A stretch of DNA of 64,000 nt from Sthenelais limicola (taxonomy: Eukaryota; Annelida; Polychaeta; Phyllodocida; Sigalionidae): contig OW804094.1 in NCBI GenBank assembly GCA_942159475.1, forward strand, positions 47,736,966-47,800,965, in the 5' to 3' direction. This document shows positions 21,456 through 32,183 of the stretch, in pieces (the stretch's first letter is position 1; every line of letters begins with the position of its first letter). Position numbers and translations under genes: made by a program. The notes under the pieces are model-generated. The model was given only the letters and a program-made list of their open reading frames with translations. It had not been told where the DNA came from and searched no databases.

Positions 21456-23015
21456 TTACCATCCGCGCCTCGCATCCTGGCCCCAGTCTTCTTTGTTGGG
21501 CCTTTCTCCATTGGGTTTCTCTCCATTGGGTCTTTCTCCATAGGGTCTTGGTCGTCGCCCCCCTTGTTTACCACCACCAGGACGCCCACCTTCTGGACGC
21601 TCACCTTCACCGTCCCATTTCCAGGATCCCATCTCCTGCTCATCATCATCATAAAAAGATCTCTTCACAGTCGCCTGATTTTGATAGAAAATTGCCACCA
21701 TGGATTAAATATAACAGATTTCTGGAAACATATCTATGGGTTATACGTGTGTCGACTTTAGATACACTTGAATCTAAATAGCTCTAAATTATAACATTAT
21801 TTTCGCTGAGTGTTAACGTGTACTGGAGAAATACTATAATAAATGTGTACTTACCGCCGCATCAACGACCTTCTTCATGCAATCCAAGGCTACGCTATTA
21901 CCTTGAAAACAATTTGTTTAAGAAATAAATTATAAATAATAATGGCAGGGAAACAGCACGGATGTATACGATGATCATTAAAATGCGCCAATTTCATGCT
22001 TTACCTAATGTCCGTGTCTTTGCAGGTCCCATATTATCTGCAATTGCATGTGTTCATACCAGAGAGATATAGACTAAGGTATATCTCCTTGTTCATACTA
22101 AGGAACATGCAGCGATTATATATATATAAATCAGTTTAAATTATTTACGTTCTTCCTGAGTTTCTGGTCTCTCAAACTCGTGCAGGCATCTCCATAAGTC
22201 TGCCATCTGAGGAGGCAAATGCATATAAATTATATGATATGCTAATATCATTGGTTCATCGTTACTCTACGAGAAGAAATACTGATATTTTCAGATCGTT
22301 GAAATGAATAACACTGGTACAATATACGCCACTCTCTGTTAAATGGCAGAGGATGCCCCACATAAAGATCTCGATAGATTAATGAACCACAATTCTCATC
22401 CCATTGACACACAAGTCAATATCATTAGTTCAAGAGCCAGGGCCCCTGCAGAAAAATGAGTTGTGGTGAAAAGGTATAAGTTTTCATGCTGTGAATGAAC
22501 CCTAAGGAAGAGAAGACGGGTTAAGACACGGGTTGGACAGCTGCATTCTTGAGATACTTTACCTAGCTATGATCTAGGATGTATATATGTACCATGCTAT
22601 AGCTTATGAAGTCAAATGTAACAATATGTAGAAGACAAGAGTTATTACCAATAAACTTAAATTCCAAGGTAAAAAATCAAGGAAGCCACAAACATCAGAC
22701 GAAAAAACCCTACACTAAACTGGGACCAGGGGTACCACCTTCCTAAAATGTATAATAAACATATTTCTTTTAAGAGACCTATCACTGATTTACAAGGTGA
22801 CAAGTTGCTCTACAGATTTGTTTATCCCCTTTTGAATATTACATGTTCTGCTCTATTTCACAATCACTGATATATTACATATAGTCATAACTTACCGGTC
22901 CTTCACGATCTTTACGGTCACCACGGTCTCCATGTTCTCCATGTCCTTTGTCGCCACGCGGCATTGCCGTGGCAATGCCCACCACAACAACCAAAAGGAA
23001 AATCGCCGTCTTCAT
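21456..23015 (-). CDS. Secreted peptide/protein precursor, unknown family (4 exons)
   Basis: Four minus-strand exons join in phase: 23015-22896, 22206-22149, 21901-21855 and 21674-21456 (147 residues plus TAA). All introns are GT-AG with good signals (CCG/GTAAGT, CCTCAG/ATG, TTTTCAAG/GT, ATCAG/GCG). Exon 1 encodes a classic signal peptide (MKTAIFLLVVVVGIATA) and a Gly/Asp/Arg/His-rich stretch. Exons 2 and 3 encode a helical segment with two cysteines (WRC and LDC). Exon 4 holds a dibasic KR site, an acidic YDDDEQ segment, and a Pro-Gly-Arg tail with a five-residue repeat (PNGER/PNGEK). An in-frame ATG lies farther upstream, but the signal peptide and TATA position favour the 23015 start. Product likely secreted, possibly processed at KR. 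I do not recognise the family; function unknown. Confidence 0.75.
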
Positions 23016-23101
23016 CTTGAACTGCTTGTCTTCCAGAATAGCGAACAACTCAGTCGAAGAAGGAAATTGCCACTTCTGACGGCATTTGATGCCTGTCACC
23101 C

Positions 23102-23108
23102 TTTTATA
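23102..23108 (-). promoter_or_regulatory. TATA box of the secreted-peptide gene
   Basis: TATAAAA on the minus strand within GGGTATAAAAGGGTG, 87 bases upstream of the ATG. It predicts a start near 23075 and a 5' untranslated region of about 60 bases. Confidence 0.65.
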
Positions 23109-24501
23109 CCCTTCTTTCCCATCCCAGGCTACAAGGAAACTCACGAAATTGACCTCATCGTGCCAAGGGCATGTAGCGCAGCTTGAACCCTGAAGAGGTT
23201 GACGTGAGCATAATTTCAACCAATGCTTTCACCAGATGATTGTCCTGAGCAAATATTACCCTGGATATGTCGTCTATGCAAATTCGGATAGCACAAGTTG
23301 TAAAAGAGATATGGAAGAGGGGTATTTCTTATGACTGACTAAACTAGCTTCGTCAGCGTTTTCTTTCTTGTTTAGCTCCTCGTGGTCTCAAACTTTAAAA
23401 AGTTAAATAAAATGAGGCTCCAGGTCCTCCAGGTCTTCCAAAAGGATACCTTTTTGGTGTGCTTACTCAGCAGATTCTACTCAAGAAATTGCTACGTTGA
23501 GTTCAAAGGTGAACCACGTTTAATATTTACAAACCCATCTACAAAGGCGAGAACAGATTCCCCCTTACACATGGCGTGGGTATGAATGAATAAACCCTGA
23601 CGCCCAAAACTTCATAAAGAAAGCTACTACGGATGGATTTTAAATTTTCAATGTTTAACATTCCTCTCATTGGCCATTGGTAGATTTGATAGATGAGGTA
23701 CTATTTTAAGTTTTTCTGTTAATCCTCGATTTGGTCCCAATAAATCCCCATAATTATCACCCCCAATCTAGTTATATTTTGATATTTAAACAGAGAGTTT
23801 AAAAGGGCAATTAAGAGTTTATTATGCCAAAGTCAGTACAATCGCTGGATTAAAATGGTTATTGACCATATTGGTGGTGTTAAAATAATAAAGAAAAATG
23901 GTGGTGTTATTAGATATACTGACAATTTAAAGTTTGAACGTCCAACCAGTTGGAAATTTTATTTTATATTAAGCAGAATTGATGAAAAATGAAACTGATA
24001 ACAAAATGTATTCTTTTTGTTTAAATACTACACGTTAAATATTGATAAAATCAGGGTATGACGAAATAAATCTAGATGTATATATTTTGTTTTGCATATC
24101 GGTTTTATTCAAAATATCCTGCCATCTTTAGCTTCTACAATACTAAAACACCCTTCCTTGCCTTTTCATTTATCTATTTGGTTTTGTTCTTTTCACATTT
24201 TTCTTTCCCCAACGTTGGCATCAGACACAATCATATATTTGCCTACCGCTTCATTTGTGTCATCTGTACCGAACTTCGTTTTCTTCTGTTCAACACCTTC
24301 CATCTCACCTATATTCTGTTTTCTTGCCTTTCCCCTGTACCACGTTATTGTTGATTGATTCTTGGTATGTCTTTGCATTGAAACCGTTTGTCTAAATAAA
24401 CGGGCGAACCCAAAAACTTTTCTATCAAAAGTATTCACTATGTCATGTTATATAAACATGCATGTAATTACATACAGCATGTATAGAAATTTGCTTTCAT
24501 A
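23109..24501. other. Intergenic, no gene seen
   Basis: AT-rich sequence upstream of the secreted-peptide gene. Short frames only; no recognised element. Confidence 0.5.
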
Positions 24502-24767
24502 ATAGCGGAACTCCACTATAGGTAAAAAAACGGCGCCAACAGGCAAAAACGGCTGCGACGAATTTTTTGCGATGAAATATCTAATCAAGTTAGATATTTT
24601 GCAATTGTTGGCAACAAATAAATGTGTTGCCAACAACCTATTTTACCCCCCCCCCCCCCCCACCCACTAGACTTTTTAGTCATGTCGAAATTTTCGAATT
24701 TTTAGAAATGTCGGCGACGGATTTTGCCTGTTGGCGCCGTTTTTTACCTATAGTGGAGTTCCGCTAT
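24502..24767. repeat. MITE with ~46-bp terminal inverted repeats
   Basis: Ends are ATAGCGGAACTCCACTATAG on the left and its reverse complement on the right. The repeats continue through GGCGCCAACAGGCAAAA with one length difference in an A run. The 266-bp element contains a C run of about 17 bases near 24645-24661 and has no coding capacity. Confidence 0.8.
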
Positions 24768-25181
24768 AAACAGCGAAGTAATTCGAACTAGAGAAACTCT
24801 AAAAACTAGAGAAACTGGTGAAGTTACACCATGTATGCAGGCACATTGTAGCAAAATTGTTTACGTGTACTACTAGATCTTCACCAATACAAGTTTTTCG
24901 TCCTTGCGGTAGATCCGGTTCTCTATTTCGACATCATTGGTTTTCTATCAGCCGTTAGCCGCAAAAGACCAGCCTGGTGGAAATCGCATTGGTGAAGTTA
25001 CTACTTTACATCGGAATATCACCTCGTAATAGTTATTACTTCTTCCATTTACAACGACAACGTACTCTGAGAAAAAATATATGCGCGAGTCTAGACAACC
25101 TCCGCTCCCTTCAGTACTGCTACTACTACTGTAAAAAAAAATACTCTGAGAAAAAAGTCAAGGTTTTCCATCCTTACAACA

Positions 25182-25386
25182 CAGTCTAGGCCCAAACATG
25201 ATAGAGTCCCTTCAAACGAAGGGAAAGCCTCTCACCTCAAACCGCAAAGTGCCATTATAATTCCATTAAGACCACAAAATGTCATTATATTCCCATTAAA
25301 ACGCCGGTGTACGAGGCCAGGGAACTGATTAGCGAAGTAAACTGACATTCCATTCTTATCTGATCTGAGGGTTTGAACCTAGAGTG
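25182..25386 (+). repeat. Dispersed repeat, copy 1
   Basis: About 205 bp that recurs in inverted orientation at 39095-39285. Shared blocks include CAGTCTAGGCCCAAA, GGAAAGCCTCT, ACCGCAAAGTGCCATT and TTATCTGATCTGA. No coding capacity. It could be a SINE or a MITE piece. Confidence 0.7.
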
Positions 25387-25696
25387 AACACGTACAGACA
25401 TTTCACGTTGGAATTTCACCCCGTAGACAAAGACACATATATTTTATACCGCTCTATTGAAATATTGTTACGCAGGCGTTGGAATTCACATCCATATAAT
25501 ATACGGGTAGAGCGATTTCTACGAAAAGAGGGGTTTCTTTGTGTCATATGTTCTCGGAATCTGGGGTCTCCCCATCTACTTTGTTGCATGGTCTCTACAG
25601 GTCCGTTGACCCTGTCTGGAAGTCATTATGGTTTGTGAAGGTATCTGGGGTGAAAATGTGATTTTGAAGCCTTTTTTAAATTGGGATTTCTACACT

Positions 25697-25738
25697 CTAT
25701 TTATAGCCTGGGAAAACCCCTGTGAGACACTACGTCAT
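25697..25738 (-). promoter_or_regulatory. Promoter-like module inside Helitron copy 1
   Basis: On the minus strand: ATGACGTA (CRE-like, 25738-25731), GGGGTTTTCCC (kappaB-like, 25720-25710) and TATAAATAG (25705-25697), within 42 bases. The same order is kept in copy 2. Activity is inferred from motifs only. Confidence 0.45.
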
Positions 25739-25932
25739 TTCCCAAACCTTTCAGGGGGACCTAACTACATGCAGAGGAGAGGGAGAGTGAAGAAGAGGGG
25801 AGGGAGAGGGTTGGGGTATTGGAGAGATGGAGGGGATGGAGAGGGTGTAGGAGGGGGAGAGTTAAGAAAAGGGAGGGTGGAGGAATAGGAGAGCGGGGTC
25901 GAGGGGGAGTGAAAGAACAGGAGGAAAGAGAT

Positions 25933-26310
25933 GAGGGAGAGGATGTAGGGGAAGGGAGAGAGGGGAGGGGGAGCATAAGGAAGAGGGGAGGGAGACAGAG
26001 GGGGAATCGGAGATGGGGTTGGGAGAGAAAAACATGTATGAAAGACAGAGAAGAGGGAGAGGGAAAAGAGGGAAAGGGGGAAGTGTGTGGAGAGAGGGTG
26101 ACCGTCCAAGAAGAGGGGAAAACGGGCGAGGGAGAGGATGTAGGGGAAGGGAGAGAGGGGAGGGGAGCATGAGGAAGAGGGGAGGGAGAGGGGGGAATCA
26201 GAGATGGGGTTGGGAGAGAAAAACAGGTATGAAAGACAGAGAAGAGGGGGAGGGAAACGAGGGAGAGGGGGAAGTGTAGGGAGAGAGGGTGACCGTCCGG
26301 AGGACCGGTA
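25933..26310 (+). repeat. GA-rich ~195-bp tandem duplication within Helitron copy 1
   Basis: Two units starting GAGGGAGAGGATGTAGGGGA at 25933 and 26128 share GAGATGGGGTTGGGAGAGAAAA and end in GGGTGACCGTCC. Long open frames here on both strands are low-complexity artefacts. Confidence 0.75.
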
Positions 26311-26319
26311 CTTTGCTAG

Positions 26320-27470
26320 TTAATTATAAAAATAAAGATTTACAAAAATGCGCATCTTTGACAATCATCAGATATTTTCATACATCGTCTCGCAAAGAGA
26401 TATTCATATAATTATTATGTATGTTATGCGTATGTCGTATAGGAGTGGGCAGAGTAAATGTCATCATATAAAATAACCTTGAGCAAAGTTTCACTCGTGA
26501 TATATTTTGAGACACAATCGAAAAAACCCAGTAAAAGTAGAACGTAAATTTGTCTAGGTGTAGAATGTACGCCTTTATTTGTAAGCGTTCTCCCTTTGGT
26601 CCTGGTTATAACTTTTTCCCTGGAGAATAGTTCTTCATTCTGTGTGTCAACAATATAACTTTGATGCATGTTCCCATCGCTATACCAGCTCTCTAAAGCA
26701 GGCGAAGGGAGAGGCACGAATAAAAATGAAATAAAGAATTCAAAATCAGAACTAGCAAATTATATTTGATCTGCAGCGATGAATGTGTCTTCCTATATCA
26801 TATACATTTTAACTCCGATGGATTCATTTTTTGCCTCAGTAAGAATCGGTAGCTATGTGTCTTTGATAGTTTAATTAATTGTATTTATCTCAGGAGTTAT
26901 ATGTAATAGGCACCATGTAATTTGAGATACCCTTGAAATATACAAACAAGCAATATAATATTTAAAGTATAGAAACAATAATACTACAATAGTTCTTCCA
27001 AATGCCCGTCCATGCAGGGTCTACAGAAACTTCACCATTCTTCATTTCGGCGCCGATGAACATGTGGGAGAATCTCTAGATCTGTAGCTCGACGAGGATA
27101 CGTATTTAAAGGATCAGGTCCTTTGAAGGTGATATTCCAGCTGTGGGTAGCAGTTTATAGAGTAATTATTCCTATAAGAAAAGCAAATTGTGTCACTAGC
27201 ACACTAGCCATTCTGAAGATATGAGCAAATAAAATGCATCTATGTAAATTACTTCAGGAGCGCTTTTCCAGCAAATACAGATAGAGAAATATTTAATTGA
27301 GCGTTTTGAAACATGCGTGCTGCCAGATTTGGATAAATGAATTGATTTCATTTCCTAACTCATATAATTCGCCTGAGATGGATACACAATTTTAAGTCTC
27401 ATATGTCTAGGCCTATATCAAATAAGATAGACAAGATGGCTTACACTTCTTTCATGCGGTAAAATCATTG
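26320..27470. other. Intergenic, no gene seen
   Basis: AT-rich, short frames only, no recognised element. Confidence 0.5.
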
Positions 27471-27837
27471 GCTATTCCACCAAAAATGCGTCATTTGGCC
27501 ATCCAAGGCTGAAAATTCATGTTTTTTTAAATTCCTTCCATTGATTTATTTTTTCTTGTACATAAACTAGATATATTGCTGCTAATATAGACGAAATTGG
27601 GAACGTTAATAATGAATATTGTGGTCAGGGCAGCTTGGCAGAGACTGTGACCTGAATTTCGATGGTAAGGGCAGAGGGGAAAGGATTCCTAAAAAAAACA
27701 TCGTAGGATACTTCCCCCTAGACGATTTTTCTCCCCTGGATACCAAAAAAAAAGAAATCTCAGATACATATTTTAGCCTCTGGAGGAGCTGCAGTTTTTC
27801 AAACCAAATGGCGCACTTTTGGTGGAATTGCTCATTA
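27471..27837. repeat. Foldback element with imperfect ~35-bp ends
   Basis: The left end ATTCCACCAAAAATGCGTCA with flanking bases is matched in inverted form by TGGCGCACTTTTGGTGGAATT at the right end. The roughly 367-bp interior includes a 73-codon frame without recognisable features. Confidence 0.5.
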
Positions 27838-28260
27838 TAAATATGTAACCATTGGTCCTGAAATCAGAAGTTCTGTCGTTCCATGAGTATAGCAATCAAT
27901 ACATTCGTAATAGTTTTTTCTCATTGCTCTGAACTTCGTTGTCAGCTATTTGTAATATAATTCCGAGTTGGTTTAAGGTAAATACCTAATCAATACATTT
28001 TAAAAATTTCATAACTTTGTACAATAAACGTTCATTGTTAAAACTCTCGTATTGTGTCTTATCATTATGACTTCTAGGCTATCATCGGATTTTGTGGAAC
28101 TGTATTTCATACATGCAGAAGTAGATCTTGTGGACTCAACTGTGTCTTATTTTCAACAAAAACATAGGGAAAGCCACAAGGTCCAATATTAAGGAGGGGG
28201 AATGGGTAGAAAAAACAGAGAATTCAAATAAGAAAGAGTTATGGTAATACTAATACATTA
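27838..28260. other. Intergenic, no gene seen
   Basis: AT-rich sequence between a foldback element and the Ngaro-type element. Nothing recognised. Confidence 0.5.
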
Positions 28261-28465
28261 TGAGTATCCCTCCCGATCGAGTGAACAGAGAGTGGTTGTG
28301 GGAAATTGAGTCTTTATTTACCTTTCTGTATGGCAGGTGTAGTTACAGATGAATTGGTAACAAAGATCAATAATTAGGTTAATTACATATGGAGATAATT
28401 ACAGGAGTAATTAATTAAGGAATGAATAATTACAGGAGTAATTAATTAAGAATATTATTAATAAA
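28261..28465 (-). repeat. Split direct repeat B, outer copy
   Basis: 205 bp beginning (plus strand) TGAGTATCCCTCCCGATC and ending ATTAATAAA; nearly identical to 28715-28919. It contains a short internal duplication (AATTACAGGAGTAATTAATTA twice). Confidence 0.85.
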
Positions 28466-28506
28466 TGGCCCCCGACTCGCATGATGAGAAGGAGTTGGAG
28501 GGTGGG

Positions 28507-28711
28507 TCGAAGAAGACAGAGGTAAGGGGGGTTAGTAGTGAGGAGACGCTGGAGGAAGAGTGAGGGGGACGCGCTGAGGAATGCACGCGGGAGATGAGGA
28601 GAGAGGGGGCTGGTAGGTGGCAGCAGGGGTTGGTTGTGTACCACTCCACCTGTCGTCACATCTCTCAGGAGGATCACAATGCAACACAATCACTATATGT
28701 AATTGTGACAT
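28507..28711 (-). repeat. Split direct repeat A, inner copy
   Basis: 205 bp, purine-rich on the plus strand, TCGAAGAAGACAGAGG to TAATTGTGACAT; nearly identical to 33581-33785. It is separated from repeat B (28715) by three bases (CAT), the expected circle-junction region. Confidence 0.85.
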
Positions 28712-28714
28712 CAT

Positions 28715-28919
28715 TGAGTATCCCTCCCGATCAAGTGAACAGAGAGTGGTTGTGGGAAATTGAGTCTTTATTTACCTTTCTGTATGGCAGGTGTAGTTAC
28801 AGATGAATTGGTAACAAAGATCAATAATTAGGTTAATTACGTATGGAGATGATTACAGGTGTAATTAATTAAGGAATGAATAATTACAGGAGTAATTAAT
28901 TAAGAATATTATTAATAAA
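28715..28919 (-). repeat. Split direct repeat B, inner copy
   Basis: Near-identical to 28261-28465 (differences seen: GATCAAG for GATCGAG, ACGTATGGAGATG for ACATATGGAGATA and one nearby base). Confidence 0.85.
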
Positions 28920-29166
28920 GGCCAAGAGCCATGTATTTATGGGGAGCGGTGGGATGGGAGAGAAATGAAAGATAGGTATAGTATGAGAGTAGTAGTAATA
29001 GGAGCCGGGGGCGACACAGTTGTAAATGTCAAATGTATGGCTGGAAGTCAGGCATTGTACATAACTCGGTGACACCAGAAAGTCTCTGTGAGAGTGTTCT
29101 AACTGCACCCCTGGATCGGGCCAGAGCAAGAGTATGTTTAACATTTATGAGTAGGTTATTTACTAT

Positions 29167-30067
29167 TTAGCCAGTGCACTTGTCCGCGTGCATATGACCA
29201 CGATGTGGCTGGCTAGAGGCTATGGCATCCACAAGCCTTGCGTTGGTTTTGACTTCCGTTTCAGTGGCTCCTGCGCGGAATGCCATTGTGGCTGCTGATT
29301 TTCTTAAACTATGGAGAGAGAGCGAGCCAGCCTCGATATTATTATTAACAAGGTGCGATTTCCAGTATCTTGCCACAAATGATGCAGGAACAGGCCTGTT
29401 CGATCCCTTGAAGGTGAACATTGGTTGGTTCTTTGACCTAGTTGGTTCCTGCTCTATCATCTTTGTTATCCGTCTCACTAGGCATAAGTCCTCTTCCACT
29501 GCAGCATTAAGGGTGAGCGATCTCCGTTGGTATGTGCTCTGCATGTTCTTAGCTGCTTTAATGTTTATTATAATATACCTTTCATGTAGGGTGATGTTGT
29601 TTCTTGTCAGGTGTCGATCTGGGTCAAACTTCTTCTGACTGGGTGGAACCACCTCCGACTGTCGGAGTGCTCCATAATACATTAGCAGGACTGCTGTACC
29701 GACAACAAGCGAATCATACCCTGTTGGCAAGCCGATCACCATCTGCCTTATGAGCTGCACTGATATTGGTGACTTTGGCCTGCTTGTTCCGCATGATCGC
29801 TTCCAGCATCCAGTTTACCCTTTGGTGGTCGAGGCTAGCTGTTGGGGCCTCACAGAGTCTCATGTAGGTCCTTAGGTGTGAGACGTGGTTGCGTACGGTC
29901 CTAGGTGACGGCATTTGGTTACTCAAGTATTGAATGTAAGCACAGATCTGATCGACTGAGGGACTGTGGGGGTCGAACAACATCTCACCTGCAAACTTTT
30001 TGTATGCCACCACTGCTGAGCGCCGATTAGCTATGGTCCCTTCTGCCCATGCCCACTCCTGAGTCAC
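29167..30067 (-). pseudogene. Tyrosine recombinase of the Ngaro-type element (frameshifted)
   Basis: It would integrate the circular cDNA by site-specific recombination. Two overlapping frames cover it: 30067-29714 has the N-terminal SAM-like core-binding part (VDQICAYIQYLSNQMPSPRT) and 29760-29167 the catalytic part. Catalytic-type residues seen: R in YYGALRQSE and the H-x-x-R of HSLRKSAA. The region where the nucleophilic tyrosine should lie ends abnormally (HMHADKCTG then stop), so the C-terminus may be shifted too. The junction of the two frames near 29740 is a frameshift. Confidence 0.8.
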
Positions 30068-32064
30068 TTCTGCCTGCTGTATGAGCGCCTGAAGCCGTGT
30101 TCCTGAAAGATAGGAGATTTTTATCTAGAGCATATGTACATGGTGAGCAGATTTTCAGGGAATAGTATTCAACCCATTTATCGGACTGACTACGTTGGTA
30201 ACTTCCCAGGTGGGCCCTGCTGAGAGCGTCGGCTACATTGTTAATTGACCCTGGGATATGCGCGTAACTTAGCTTGATGTTAAATTTTGCTTGTATCATC
30301 CAGGCCATCCTGGCGGCAGCTAATATGACCTGGTTTTTGCCCCTGCCGCTGCTAAGTACCTGCACACTTGCCATGTTATCGCAGAGAACATAGTATGTGC
30401 GATCCTCTATCTGCTGATATGAACGTGTGCAAGGCGCCTGCAATATTGAGGGCTTCCACTTCCGATATGTTATCAGATTCCGTGTGTTCGGGGCATATTC
30501 TGTGTGCGCAAGCATATTGACCATCGGTGGCGCCTATGCCAGACAGGCATGCGTCAACCAGGAACACTTTGGATGGTTGTATCTCTGGAATCAGCGCCAC
30601 TCCGTTCCAATGTGCGCAAAAATCGTGGAACCAGCGTAAGTCCTCCTTCATGTTGTTGTTGATGTTCATATGCAGACCATTAAAGGCTCTGAGTCCTTCA
30701 AGTAGGCGGGAGACGAAGAGCCTTGCAGGGGGAATGCACTTACTCACGTGGATCAGTGATCCTATCAGGGACTGCAGCTCTCTCTTTGTGATTGATCTCT
30801 TCCTCAGGTATTTTTGGCACATCCTTATGACTTCTTCTATTTTTTCTTGTGGGATTGATAAAGTCATATTTTTGGCGTCGATCTCGATGCCCAGCCATTT
30901 TACATTTTGTCCCGGTGGCTGCAGCTTTTCAGTTGCCTCCACCAGCCCCAGCGCGCCTATGGTGGTCCTAGCGCAGGCATATGCACGTTCAGCATCAGCT
31001 ATACTGGGGCTGATGAGGGCAAGGTCGTTGAGATACATGAATGCGCTGTACCCCTGTCATGCAAGCATGTCGACGATAGAGTTGGCAACTCGCTGCATGT
31101 GCGCACTAGACCCCCTACTCCCGAATGGCATGGTTATGTCACAGTACCAAGCCTGGTCCCACTCCAAGCATAGAAGTGGCCAATCAAGGGGGTCGCTGTA
31201 AAAGTTCTTATATGCTCTTGCTATGTCTATAACAGATAGGTGAGCTGTTGGTCCTACATCTCTAAGCCGCACCACCAAGTCATTGACGGTAGGCAGGAAA
31301 TGCTCCCTTTGTATCCCCCACACCGAGTTCTTAATTATGTATTTATTAACTGATGATTCATCGGGGAAAGTTAGGTCAATGATGACTCGCCTCGCATCAG
31401 TGTCCTTCTTCGCACGAGACATCATGGGGGATGTATGCGACCACTGTTTAAAGGGGGGGTGCTCGAATGGGCCAATCAGCCCCTTTAGGTCGAGCTCCTT
31501 CTTTATGAACAGGTCAATTTTATCCTTATACTTTGTAGCACTTGAATGGTTCACAGTCCCCGAGTTGTCTGATATTGGGCCGAGGTATCCCATAGGGAAG
31601 CCGTATTTCACGAAGTCCAATATCTCTTTGTCTCTGGTTGAGTTAGATAGCAGTCTTTTCCAGCCGTCAATTTTTAGTTTGCTAGGTATCACTATTCTCG
31701 CCCCCAGTGCATTTGGTAAGCCAGTAGATTTAACTTTGCCGTATATATCTCCCAGCTCTCCCCACGCGATTGTGTCACCTACATCTGGCCAATGTTTTGA
31801 TCGGTGGCTCGCCAGCATGCCAGGGTCAGTGTTGACAAGCGAGGGGTCCGATCTCCCAGCACATACCTCTATAACTGATTCAAAATATACAGTGGGGGCG
31901 CAGTCTTGATTCCCATCGACACTTACTTTCTTTTGATCATGTTTAGCACCTGGGATAAACACCCTAGCCTCAGGGTTGAGTGTAATTGCTTTCTCAATCC
32001 GTCTGTCCTCCCCGACCGGGGGTTGGTGGCCGCCATGTTGCTTCTCGTGCTGTTTCTCGTTCAC
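30027..32064 (-). pseudogene. RT-RNase H of the Ngaro-type element (stop and frameshift)
   Basis: Frame 32064-31057 carries the N-terminal RT, including PFGSRGSSAHMQRV, and stops at an in-frame TGA (31059-31057). The same frame continues from 31038 with YLND, where active DIRS-type RTs have two aspartates, then RT thumb and the RNase H start (VFLVDACLSGIGAT). A frameshift near 30415 leads to 30524-30027 with LCDNMASVQVLSSGRGK and GSINNVADALSRAHLG, typical DIRS-order RNase H blocks. The stop, the shift and the catalytic Asn all argue against activity. Confidence 0.85.
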
Positions 32065-32183
32065 CGCATTAACTTGGGCGAGACAGCGCGATTCGGCCCC
32101 TGGGCAGGCCCCTGGATCTTTAACTAGGTCATGTTTACAACGAGATGGTGGGCGTGGCGCATCGGGAGTGCACGATGCGCCAG

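Larger units (their letters stand above)
25491..26319 (+). mobile_element. Non-autonomous Helitron, copy 1
   Basis: The 5' end TCCATATAATATA follows an A. The 3' end has a short hairpin region (CCGTCCGGAGGACCGG), then GTACTTTG and CTAG followed by T. This is the Helitron pattern (5' TC, 3' hairpin plus CTRR, insertion between A and T, no target duplication). Copy 2 at 57415-58354 shares both ends and most of the left half. The right half is a GA-rich minisatellite with a ~195-bp tandem duplication (from 25933 and from 26128). No Rep/helicase is encoded. Confidence 0.75.

Noticed and set aside
21449..21652. Alternative minus-strand frame starting MMMMSRRWDPG
   Set aside because: Out of phase with the upstream exons; the frame beginning ATVKRS joins them exactly.
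25360..25386. GGTTTGAACCT resembling a tRNA B box
   Set aside because: No A box at the right distance and no cloverleaf; kept only as part of a dispersed repeat.
25761..26279. Several 80-117-codon frames on both strands
   Set aside because: They are translations of a GA-rich minisatellite in Helitron copy 1, low complexity on both strands.
30527..31909. Plus-strand frames of 208-224 codons
   Set aside because: Antisense shadows of the Ngaro-type RT, which has clear family motifs on the minus strand.
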